The position numbers were made by a program, and so were the translations under genes. A stretch of DNA of 48,894 bases from Carboxylicivirga sediminis (GTDB taxonomy: Bacteria > Bacteroidota > Bacteroidia > Bacteroidales > Marinilabiliaceae). The stretch lies in the NCBI RefSeq assembly GCF_018156225.1, contig NZ_JAGTAR010000041.1, forward strand, positions 1 to 48,894, given 5' to 3'. Positions 37,319 to 46,000 of this stretch are shown piece after piece. A model generated the notes under the pieces. That model did not search any database and was not told the DNA's origin. It saw only the letters and a list, made by a program, of their open reading frames with translations. The first letter of the stretch is position 1. The number at the start of each line of letters is the position of its first letter.

Positions 37319-37556
37319 GATCATTGACAAAGACATTCCGCATCAGTCGTATTTAGATTGTTAAACTCAACACTAAAAAAACACCGAGTGACGCTATGTT
37401 TTTAAAGAGCGGGCCTCGCCCTTGTGGTTACTACTTGTAGTACGGAGGATTATCGATAATTACATGCACTCAAATCCTGTTTTCAGGAGTTTAAATAATC
37501 CCGGGTGATGCGGTCCTTATAAAAAGGCGATAACTGTTTTGCAGCTATCGCCTTTT
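37319..37556 (+). ncRNA. Candidate structured RNA with own promoter and terminator (6S-like?)
   Basis: A transcript of about 238 nt is framed by a consensus promoter and the terminator at 37524. Long-range nested pairing gives a rod: CCGCATCA (37338-37345) with TGATGCGG (37506-37513), TTAAACTC (37361-37368) with GAGTTTAA (37487-37494), GAGTG (37386-37390) with CACTC (37467-37471) and ATGT (37396-37399) with ACAT (37462-37465). The apical part has local stems such as TACTAC/GTAGTA and AGCGGGCC. A closed rod with a central open region is the shape of 6S RNA, and AGCGGGCC is reminiscent of it; but I could not confirm the family. No protein-like frame is present. It sits in the 466-base spacer between two genes. 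Confidence 0.45.
37524..37556. terminator. Strong bidirectional terminator
   Basis: Stem AAGGCGATA/TATCGCCTT continued after one A-C mismatch by CTG/CAG, with TTTT after it and an A run before it, so it can stop both the RNA candidate (plus) and the YihY-like gene (minus, stop at 37609). Confidence 0.9.
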
Positions 37557-37608
37557 CTATTTCATATTATCCCGAAGCCTTGCCAGAAGTTGTCTTTCAT
37601 CAATATTT

Positions 37609-38916
37609 TTAAAGTTCTTTCAGCAGAATATTACGTTTACTCTTCTCCAGTAATTCATCAAACTCCGACAGAATATCATCAAGGTTATGCAAGTGGCTGG
37701 TTTCCTCGAAGTGCAAATCACGACTACCTTTCGCCTCTACCATCTTAATCACTTTTGTAACGGTTAGTTTATTTATATCCAATGCCGGCTGATAGTAGGT
37801 TTCCTTCTCATCATCATTAATCACTTCTGAAAACACCTTACTAATCACCAATTCATATACTACTTCATTAATTAGGCGTATCGGAAGTTTTAATTCATTA
37901 GACAAATCCATGTTATTGGGCGGGGTTTTGCCGCGCTCAAAACGCTTTATCACATAAGAAGCCACCATCAGGATGACATGCCGTTTATAGGCATAGCTCA
38001 CCCGCCTGGTATCTGCGTCAAACTCATAACTGTCGGCATTTTGAAAAGCAAATGACAACTCTGCTCCTAATAAAACAATCAGCCAGCTTGACTGCAGCCA
38101 AATCAGGAAAAATGGCAGGGCAGCAAAGCTACCATAGATGGCATTATAGCTGGTTACCGAACTTTGGAAATGTACATAGCCATATTGCAACAGTTGGAAT
38201 AATGAGCCGGAAATAATTCCGCCGAAAAGTGCTGCTCTAAATTTCACCCGTGTATTAGGCATTATATACATGAGTAGGGTAAAAACAATCCATACGAGTA
38301 GGTAGGACGATACATAAATAAGACTGGATAAACCACTATTCTCGAACCCTAAATCTCTTAAATGTTTGCTGACAATAACAACCATACCACTGCTCGACAA
38401 CATGAAAATGATGGCTATCAGCATCAGGGAAATATAATCGCTAAACTTACGAATAAACGAGCGGGCATGCTTAACTTCCCATATATCATTAAATGAATGC
38501 TCAATATTGCCAAATACCTTCATGACCGACCAGAAAAGCACGACCAATCCAATACCGGCGACTTCGCCCCCCGGAGTGCGTTCAAGATAGTTTAACGCGA
38601 AGTTGGACACAAATGCCAATACTTCTTCCTGTCCTTCTAACTTCGCTGTTAGTATGTCCTGCAATTTATTGTCTAAACCAAATCCCTTGGCAATACCAAA
38701 TGCCAATGCGGCTACCGGCACAACTGATAGTAGCGAATAGAAGGTTAATGCAGACGCTTTTAGCTGGCATTTATCATTAATAAAACCTTTAATCGAAATA
38801 TTTAATATCCGAATGGCACGTATCAGGAAAAACTGACGTTTAGTGGTATCATCAGCTGTTATTCGCCAAATTTCTTCGTTAATGAAGTGAATTATGCGGG
38901 CTAAACGTTCTTTCAT
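37609..38916 (-). CDS. YihY/virulence-factor-BrkB family membrane protein
   Basis: Inner-membrane protein of 435 residues with about six hydrophobic segments in the first two thirds. Family marks are KASALTFYSLLSVVPVAALAFG, the AGIGLVVLFWSVMKVFGNIE region and PFFLIWLQSSWLIVLLGAEL. A soluble C-terminal part of about 150 residues follows with a winged-helix-like stretch (DLSNELKLPIRLINEVVYELV). The transported or bound molecule of the family is not settled; a tRNA-processing name used earlier for YihY is not supported. ATG 38916 was chosen: the frame runs on to 38994, but that extension overlaps the RNase P RNA gene. The gene follows rnpB on the same strand with 29 bases between them. Confidence 0.88.
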   Translation of the reverse strand: MKERLARIIHFINEEIWRITADDTTKRQFFLIRAIRILNISIKGFINDKCQLKASALTFYSLLSVVPVAALAFGIAKGFGLDNKLQDILTAKLEGQEEVLAFVSNFALNYLERTPGGEVAGIGLVVLFWSVMKVFGNIEHSFNDIWEVKHARSFIRKFSDYISLMLIAIIFMLSSSGMVVIVSKHLRDLGFENSGLSSLIYVSSYLLVWIVFTLLMYIMPNTRVKFRAALFGGIISGSLFQLLQYGYVHFQSSVTSYNAIYGSFAALPFFLIWLQSSWLIVLLGAELSFAFQNADSYEFDADTRRVSYAYKRHVILMVASYVIKRFERGKTPPNNMDLSNELKLPIRLINEVVYELVISKVFSEVINDDEKETYYQPALDINKLTVTKVIKMVEAKGSRDLHFEETSHLHNLDDILSEFDELLEKSKRNILLKEL

Positions 38917-38945
38917 AAGGCAGTGTTTTAAGGAAAGAAAAAAAT

Positions 38946-39308
38946 AGCAAGCCTGTAAGCCGGGTCCTGTCTCTCCCGAAGGAGCGTCTATCATTTATCT
39001 ACAATAGCAGTCACCTGCTATTTCCAGCGACCTACCCCTCACAACTTCTTACGAAACAAAACGAGCAGCCTTGCTCCAAAATGGAATTGTGATATACATG
39101 GTCTTGCAATCCGTCAGACGTACAGCCAGCCTAGTTACCTAACCTGCTGGTGAGCTCTTACCTCACCTTTTCACCCTTACCCGAAGGCGGTTATTTTCTG
39201 CTACGTTACTATACCCTCACGAGCATCTTCCTGTTCAGAAGCACGGTGCTCTGCATTGCCCAGACTTTCCTCTCCAGCCTTATGGCTGCAGCGATAGACC
39301 GGCTTGCT
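38946..39308 (-). ncRNA. rnpB: RNase P RNA (bacterial type A)
   Basis: Catalytic RNA that cuts the 5' leader from tRNA precursors. Reading the minus strand, the 5' part has AGGAAAGTCTGGGC, the P-loop conserved element close to the canonical GAGGAAAGTCCGGGC; further on stand GGGTGAAAAGGTGAGGTAAGAGCTCACC (in parts) and, near the 3' end, ACAGGACCCGGCTTAC, close to the family 3' element. The ends pair as AGCAAGCC with GGCTTGCT (38946-38953 and 39301-39308), the P1 helix, and a T run follows the 3' end, so the helix may also serve as terminator. Length is about 363 nt, normal for type A. The promoter is at 39317-39324. Confidence 0.93.
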
Positions 39309-39316
39309 ATCGCTTA

Positions 39317-39324
39317 CAAAACTA
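39317..39324 (-). promoter_or_regulatory. -7 box of rnpB
   Basis: On the minus strand TAGTTTTG is an exact TAnnTTTG placed 8 bases before the P1 helix. It lies in the 23-base gap after the SPOR-like gene stop, so rnpB probably has its own start besides read-through from the upstream operon. Confidence 0.65.
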
Positions 39325-39331
39325 CAATAAA

Positions 39332-39961
39332 TTATTCAATCTTAAACGGCATGTACTTATCCAGTTCAACCAAGTGAGCATCTTTATAGCCTAAGGCCTT
39401 TATGCGATTTAATTCCTGCTCAGCCACATCGCCCTTGAAAGTACCTGTAGTATAACGAAATATCTTATCTTTCATCCTGAATTCCATTACATCATCAATA
39501 TTTTTAAAATGACTCAGGTATACAGGAAAACGAAATGCACTTAATTGCACGGTATACGTCTTAGTAGGATCAATTTTTTGTCCTGACTTTAGAGTACCCA
39601 ATGGTGAACCGCTTCCAATGGTATATTCGCGCGTATTGACCACAAAAGCCTGATCATAACCAAGCGCTTTCACATCAGGTATGGCGGCTTTGGCAGCTTC
39701 ATAGCTATCATACTGTCCTACACAGAAACGTAGAAATCCATCACTACAAGGATATTCACGCGCAACATCCACATTCTTGAAAAATGATGGCATTTGCGGA
39801 GGTTTTGCCAGAGCAATAATTTGAATGGCAAAGTAAGGTGCCTGCGCTTCAGACATCCTTATAATCGTCTTATTTGTGCGAAGAGCATCAAGTTTATCTG
39901 CTTTACTAATGGCTGCTGATGCAAGTATAAAAACAGCTACTATAAGGTATTTAAGTTTCAT
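39332..39961 (-). CDS. Exported protein with two SPOR-like repeats
   Basis: Periplasmic or envelope protein of 209 residues. Signal peptide of about 22 residues (LIVAVFILASAAISKA). The mature part has two similar modules of about 75 residues, the first with YFAIQIIALAKPP and RFCVGQYDSYEAAKAAIPDVKALGY in parts, the second with YTVQLSAFRFPV, FRYTTGTFKGDVAEQ and IKALGYKDAHLVEL. The pattern (AIQI.A or VQLSAF opening, F.V/YT.G.., .. KALGY.DA.V) is that of SPOR domains, which often bind denuded peptidoglycan. ATG 39961 gives a normal signal start rather than 39988. It is the last gene of the operon with the PorE-like, PorP/SprF and adhesin genes, 35 bases after the PorE-like gene. Confidence 0.8.
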   Translation of the reverse strand: MKLKYLIVAVFILASAAISKADKLDALRTNKTIIRMSEAQAPYFAIQIIALAKPPQMPSFFKNVDVAREYPCSDGFLRFCVGQYDSYEAAKAAIPDVKALGYDQAFVVNTREYTIGSGSPLGTLKSGQKIDPTKTYTVQLSAFRFPVYLSHFKNIDDVMEFRMKDKIFRYTTGTFKGDVAEQELNRIKALGYKDAHLVELDKYMPFKIE

Positions 39962-39996
39962 TTTTGACACACTATTACCGTTACACATTAATTCTG

Positions 39997-42024
39997 TTAT
40001 TTCAGCATACGCCAGACAACAACTTCAATTCGGCGATTTATGAGATGCTCACTATCCGAACAGTAAACACCACGCTTACATTTATTCTTCAAATAACGCT
40101 CGCCATAGCCTCTAGGTATCATCTGTTCATCATTAATACCTTTACTAATCAATATTTGTTCAGCTTTTTCCGCAATATCCTGAGATACATTCAGGTTATT
40201 ATAGCGATTGCCTTTTGCTTCTGTATGACCGTTTAACTTGACAACAATATTTGGATTTAATGACAAGTAAGTTGCCAGTTCATCTAAAACTGCTAATCCT
40301 TCTTTTGTAATCTCGTTGCCTTCGTAAGGAATTATCATCATTCCTATATCGTCCAGTACATCATCCTTGAAAATAGGTGTCAGGCTTAAACCATTGTTAT
40401 TGATGTCCTCAACTTCCATAATGTTGACAATCATCCTTTTTGAGTTAAATTCGTCGCCTTTTGAAAACTTAATCTCAAATTCCTGATCCTCCTTCTTATA
40501 TTCATCAGGTATAACAATAGTTACACGTCCATCATCTCCACTTACACCAGTAGCGATCAGGGTGCCATCATTGGCATCTCGCATTTCAACAGTAACACCT
40601 GGTATAACAACACCGTTGAATGTTGAGGTTATTTTAGTTTGCAGGCTGCCCGGGAACATTGACAAGTCAACAGCAGGTACAACTACTGGCATTGTCTCAA
40701 CCGGCGCTTCCTCCTGCATATCAACCACAGGAACTTCGTCAAGACCAAAGATTGGTGGTGCATCATCACCCTCTTCCTCCTCCATTGGTGGCGCAATGGT
40801 AAATACCGCATCAGTATTACCACTTCCTAAACGATTGGATGAAAGGAAACCACGTGTTGGATCGGAAGGATCAAGTACATAACCAAAATCATCTTTACCA
40901 CTGTTAATTGGTTGACGCAGGTTAACTGGTTCACCAAAACCATCACCTTGTTTTTCGGCTTTAAAAACATCTAATCCACCAAAACCCAGGTGACCATTGG
41001 ATGCGAAGTAAAGGTTACCTTCCTTATCGATGTAAGGCCACTCTTCATCGCCAAAGGTATTAATTACACTTTTCAGATTTTCTCCTTTACCAACAGTACC
41101 AGAAGGCTTAATTTCGGCCCGATACAGGTCTTTACCTCCAAAACCACCTCTTTGTGTGGATGAATAATAGATATACTTATTATCGGGGGATATAGCCGGA
41201 TACGCAGTATTGTATTCATCCGAGTTAATACTTAATTCACGTTCATCCACCCAATCTTCACCATCAAACACCGATGTAAAAATCTTTAAGCGACTATCGC
41301 CACCTTTAATTCGCACTGGTTTGGTATAAAATATGCGGCTAAAATCGCTCGTAAATGCAGTAGCACCCACATGATAATCCGATTCGAGATTTTTAGAGAA
41401 CGAACGACTTCCTTCCTGTATTTCACCCTCCACTAACTTGGAAAAAGCCAAGTTTAAGAAGCCTTTACCAGAACGGTCAACTTCCTTGCTTCTTCCCTGC
41501 TTCTCGGCAGAATAAACCACTCCATCTTCATAGTATTGAATACCAAATGATTGATCTCCAACTAAAAGACTTGCCGGGTTAACCACCACATCGCGGTTAA
41601 ATGAACCATTTTCCATCGCCCATTTACAAGCTTTAATGAGGTCATCCATATCTATCGGATTAGCCCCTTGGCTTTTGGCCTTCTCGTACCATTCAATGGC
41701 TAACTCAAAACCACCTTCCTGATGCCAACAAGATGCAAAATTAACTATGTCCTGACCGGTTAAGTTATCTTGTACCTCGTCATAGCGATTGAGTGCTTCA
41801 GTTACATTCTTCTGATTAAAATAACAGCGGGCTATTTCAATCTTAACCTGCGTGTTAAACTGTGCACCTTTTTCACCAGCAAGTGTATAGTACTCTAATG
41901 CTCTGTAATATTCCTCGTTAGCTAAAAACTCCTGTGCTTTCTTCAATTCTGAGCGCTGTGCGAATGCAGAAGCCACGAACAGAAGCATCAAAAGAAGAAG
42001 TGATATTCGAGAATTAGGTTTCAT
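39997..42024 (-). CDS. porE: PorE-like OmpA family protein of the T9SS
   Basis: Envelope protein of 675 residues. Domain order and length match PorE of Porphyromonas gingivalis: signal peptide (about 1-22), a helical TPR-like region (about 25-150, YYRALEYYTLAGEKG, FNQKNVTEALNRYD), a beta-propeller of PD40-type (about 180-400, YPAISPDNKYIYYSS, EWPYIDKEGNLYFASNG), a carboxypeptidase-regulatory-like domain (about 455-530) and a C-terminal OmpA domain (about 560-675). PorE anchors the PorLM-linked outer-membrane ring to peptidoglycan. The OmpA part reads GHTEAKGNRYNN and VSQDIAEKA, so the usual Asp (HTD) and Arg (SxxRA) of diaminopimelate binding are replaced. It sits between PorP/SprF and the SPOR-like gene. 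Confidence 0.85.
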   Translation of the reverse strand: MKPNSRISLLLLMLLFVASAFAQRSELKKAQEFLANEEYYRALEYYTLAGEKGAQFNTQVKIEIARCYFNQKNVTEALNRYDEVQDNLTGQDIVNFASCWHQEGGFELAIEWYEKAKSQGANPIDMDDLIKACKWAMENGSFNRDVVVNPASLLVGDQSFGIQYYEDGVVYSAEKQGRSKEVDRSGKGFLNLAFSKLVEGEIQEGSRSFSKNLESDYHVGATAFTSDFSRIFYTKPVRIKGGDSRLKIFTSVFDGEDWVDERELSINSDEYNTAYPAISPDNKYIYYSSTQRGGFGGKDLYRAEIKPSGTVGKGENLKSVINTFGDEEWPYIDKEGNLYFASNGHLGFGGLDVFKAEKQGDGFGEPVNLRQPINSGKDDFGYVLDPSDPTRGFLSSNRLGSGNTDAVFTIAPPMEEEEGDDAPPIFGLDEVPVVDMQEEAPVETMPVVVPAVDLSMFPGSLQTKITSTFNGVVIPGVTVEMRDANDGTLIATGVSGDDGRVTIVIPDEYKKEDQEFEIKFSKGDEFNSKRMIVNIMEVEDINNNGLSLTPIFKDDVLDDIGMMIIPYEGNEITKEGLAVLDELATYLSLNPNIVVKLNGHTEAKGNRYNNLNVSQDIAEKAEQILISKGINDEQMIPRGYGERYLKNKCKRGVYCSDSEHLINRRIEVVVWRMLK

Positions 42025-42080
42025 TGGTCAATTATTTAATCCAAAATTCTTTTCCTTAACTATTCAAGATACGGTATTTA

Positions 42081-43013
42081 TTAGAAGTATCTGATTGAAC
42101 GCATTCCTGCTCTCTTGTTAAAAGAGAAATCAAATTGTAATCCTATTTCGTGTGAACCATATTGTCCATACTTACCTAACTTAGACAATGAATAGTCAAA
42201 TGAGTAACGAACCGTCCATTGTCGGTTGATAATAAATTCACTCAGCAGAACCATTTCAGAGATACTTCTATAGCCTGCTCCCAACCAAATACGTTCGTTT
42301 AACAAGACATTACAGCTTAGGTCAAACGTTAAAGGTGCACCAACAACCGTTCTAATTAAGGCTGTAGGCTTCACTTTTACATCTCCCCAGTCAAATATGT
42401 ACCCACCATACCAATACGAGTGAATATCTTTAAAACTTACTGTATTCTTGAATTTGCCATCGTTTTCATTTGCTTCATCAAAATCAGGTCTAAAAAACCT
42501 CGGGATAGAGAAGCCTGCAAAGTAATTTTCAGCATAATAATAGGCTCCAATTCCGAAATTAAATCCAATTAATGATTGCTTGCCATCAAATACCGGATCA
42601 CCATAATCCTGTGTAATTGCTTTTGTACCATCATATACATTAGAAGTTACACCTAGTTGTAAACCTAAGGCAAGAAAATCTCTACGGCCCATCTGTAACT
42701 TGTATGAACCAGCAGCCATAAAATTGAAATTATTAGAGAATCCAAGTCTATCATTTTCAAGCACAACGCCAACTCCAAGATTAGTATCTTCAATGGGGCC
42801 ATGAACATTGATGGCCTGGTTCATAGGCGCATCACTCATGCCTAGCCATTGATTACGGCTAACAATTAAACCACTAATGACATCTCTGGTACCATTATAA
42901 GCTGGATTTAAAATACCTTGGTTGCTTATATAATGATTGTACTGAGCCTGATCCTGACCACTAACTATCACCGGTAAGGCAATCAGTAGTAATATAGGCA
43001 GTAGATATTTCAT
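42081..43013 (-). CDS. PorP/SprF family outer-membrane protein of the type IX secretion system
   Basis: Outer-membrane barrel of 310 residues with a signal peptide ending VSGQ. The mature part opens with QAQYNHYISNQGILNPAYNG, the hallmark of the family, followed by alternating beta-strand segments and ending FSFNKRAGMRSIRYF with a terminal aromatic residue. Members act with a T9SS cargo that carries the gliding-type C-terminal domain and are usually encoded right beside that cargo; SprF is needed for SprB secretion in Flavobacterium. Here it follows the giant adhesin gene by 68 bases. ATG 43013 keeps the signal n-region (KYLLPILLL); the upstream start at 43031 adds six residues. Confidence 0.92.
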   Translation of the reverse strand: MKYLLPILLLIALPVIVSGQDQAQYNHYISNQGILNPAYNGTRDVISGLIVSRNQWLGMSDAPMNQAINVHGPIEDTNLGVGVVLENDRLGFSNNFNFMAAGSYKLQMGRRDFLALGLQLGVTSNVYDGTKAITQDYGDPVFDGKQSLIGFNFGIGAYYYAENYFAGFSIPRFFRPDFDEANENDGKFKNTVSFKDIHSYWYGGYIFDWGDVKVKPTALIRTVVGAPLTFDLSCNVLLNERIWLGAGYRSISEMVLLSEFIINRQWTVRYSFDYSLSKLGKYGQYGSHEIGLQFDFSFNKRAGMRSIRYF

Positions 43014-43081
43014 GTGTTTAAATTTTATCATTAGTCCTAATTATTCACCCTGTCTAAGCAAGGTAGGAACAAATAAACTCT

Positions 43082-46000
43082 TTATCGTCTTAGTTCAATA
43101 AAACCAGTGTATTCTTTAGACACAGTTTTAGAACTTCCAGTGTCTTCGTCAACAACACTTATATCAACTTTAAATATGTAAAAGTACGTTCCACTTGGTA
43201 AATCTTCACCTAATGATACCATGCCAGCATTTGATTTACCATCCCAGAAGTTATCTGTATACTTCTTACCTTTAGAGCGATAAACGAGCGTCCCCCAGCG
43301 GTTAAACACCTCTAATTTTGATTCTGTTGGTTCTGATTTAAACTGACTGATGACAAATTCATCATTAAAACCATCCCCATTAGGCGAAAATGCATTAGGT
43401 ATCAGTAATTCATCCTCTGCCTGATTGATGTTTCCTGCAAAGAAATAAATCCTTCCTCTATCGTAACGGTTTGAACCAAGGTAATCAGTATTATAAACCA
43501 CATAATCAATGGAATCTCGACCGTAGAAACTTGGTAATTTAGTAAATACCACTGTACCATCCACATACATTTCAACAAGGTTCATGTCATTACCATTTCT
43601 GTCTAAAGTATGCTTTGGAAGAGGAGCTTCTGAATCCCAAGGCACGAGCTCATCTAAATCAATCTCTTCATCACAACCTAATAACTTAAAGTAGATATTC
43701 TTGGATTGACCAACATTAATATCAATAGACGAAAGGCTAATATCATTAAACCAAACGTTGGTATCCGCCACATTTTGCCCATAGGTGACAGGTAATATAT
43801 CATCTATCGCTTCCAATGGTTTTTCAAAGATATTAACGCTACCTGCCATTAATCTTGAACATCCGTTTTCTTCTGCAAGAATAGTATACATACCACCTAC
43901 AGGAAGCGCAGTAGTGTATTGGAATGGATTACCTGTTCCACTATCAAGCACATAATCGGGCGAATAAGGTAGATTATTACGCAGTAAGCTATATCTTACT
44001 CCTACAGTAGATAATTCCAGTCCAATAAGATCCAGGTTAATAGAACCTGATCCAACTTCGCCATCTTCAATGGTTTCAAAACCACCGACAGATGTACCGA
44101 CCTGCATCCTGAATTTTTGAATTTCAGAATATGCATTCACTGTAAAATCAAGGCTATTAATATCACAACCACTGTCGAATGACTTTGCGGTTACATAATA
44201 AGTACCAGCTAGCACTGATTCCTTAAATTCAAGAACACCAGCATCTCCTGATAAGAAACTTATTCTGTTACCAGTTGCCTTATCGACAATATAGTAATCA
44301 ATACCCGACTCAACTGCAGTAAGCGATACTTTAACACCTTCAGCATCCCAACAATAGTTCATATCTATTGTTGGTTCTACAACTGGTTGTAAAGGTGCAT
44401 CTTTAACAGCTATGCGAACTATGTCTAACACAAGATCACATGTAGGCGTACCTAATGCAATAACCTCATATAGATTATCTCCAATTTCATCGCAAAGAAC
44501 AGGTATCGTCAATGGATTTCCATCGCCAGTAGCTGTAGCGACAACATTATTTAATTCATCAACTATATTGTAAACACGAGTGTCTTCGCTACCGTCTAAT
44601 TCAATATTAATGGTTGTACCCTGACATATATTAACAAACTCAGTGGCCACAACATTAAATGATAGTGGACTTGAATTAGAAGTAATAGCAATAGCATTAC
44701 CACTGTTCATTGGAGTAACACAACCGTCACCTCCGTACGAAGCAATAATTGTATATGTACCTTCAGGCATTAAACCAAGACTTAACTGGCCACCTGAGGC
44801 ATCACCAACAACCTCAGCCTGAAGTTCCATTGCAAGATTAAACACCTGGTATGTTACTCCATCTTGCTGACCCTCAAGCACAATATCAATTCCACCTTCA
44901 GCTTCACAGTAGGACAACTCAGTATTAACTATATCATAATTTACGATATCAGCATCTATACCAATAGTTACTTCGCCATTCATATTTGATGTACATAGCG
45001 TCGTACTGTTATACGCGACAACAGAATATACACCAGCAGTATTAAACGGACCAAATGTCAATTCGGATCCAGATCCACTTACTCTTGTTCCTTGCTGGAT
45101 GCCCCCCATTTGTACAATATATTCAACACCTACTTCAGAGCTTTCCAGTCTAATATATGCTCCTGCTTCAGTTGAACAGTATTTACCTGAACCTGAGATC
45201 TGATAAGCTATTGGGAGTGGGTGTACAATTAAGGTTTCGCGGTTAAGCATTTCTATTTCGCAACCAGCTCCATCATCAGCCATTACATAATATTCACCTG
45301 GATTATTGACAAGATTAAACGTAATAGGTGCATCGCTACCTGCAACTGTTTGCTGAACAGTTCCACTTGAACTACCAGGAGCATCGGCTAAATAAAGAGT
45401 ATAGTTTACACCATTATCCCCATATGCTACACCAAACTGCTGACCCGGATCACCATTGCAAATATCTCCACTTCCAGTGACAGCATATTGAGTCATTGCA
45501 CCAGGCACATCAATATATATCGTATTAATTAATGTTTGTTCACAACCATTTTTATCGGCATATACCACATATGTGGCAGCAATATCGAGAACAGGTGTTG
45601 GAAACTCTACATCATTACCATCACCTGTAACAATATTTCCTGTTCTAACACCGGATTTAACTAACTCATAAACTACACCTGTTTCTGAAGCTTCTACAAT
45701 AACTACTGCACCATTATTACAATCCAGGCCAGTTCCTGGCTTGATACTTAACACCTTTGTTAAGTCAGCATAAACCTTCTCGGTAATTGCAATACGCGGA
45801 GCCATTTCACTTGTACAAGAAGTCACTCCATCTTTGCGCATAGCAACGATATAATAGGTATCAGTACCAGTAATTTCAAAGTCCAGAACTCCACCATTAC
45901 CATCAACCCAAGGGCCAGTAACTGAGTCGCCTTCTCTCTCCCATCTGTACTGAACATCTGACTCAGAACCATCTAGGTGCAAGAAGGTAGTTCCTCCTGT

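Noticed and set aside
37319-37556. tmRNA or SRP RNA as identity of the structured RNA
   Set aside because: No tRNA-like CCA end, T-loop or tag frame, and no SRP core tetraloop motif was seen; 6S-like remains the better guess.
38917-38994. Upstream extension of the YihY-like gene
   Set aside because: It overlaps the 3' end of the RNase P RNA gene and lacks family similarity; ATG 38916 fits.
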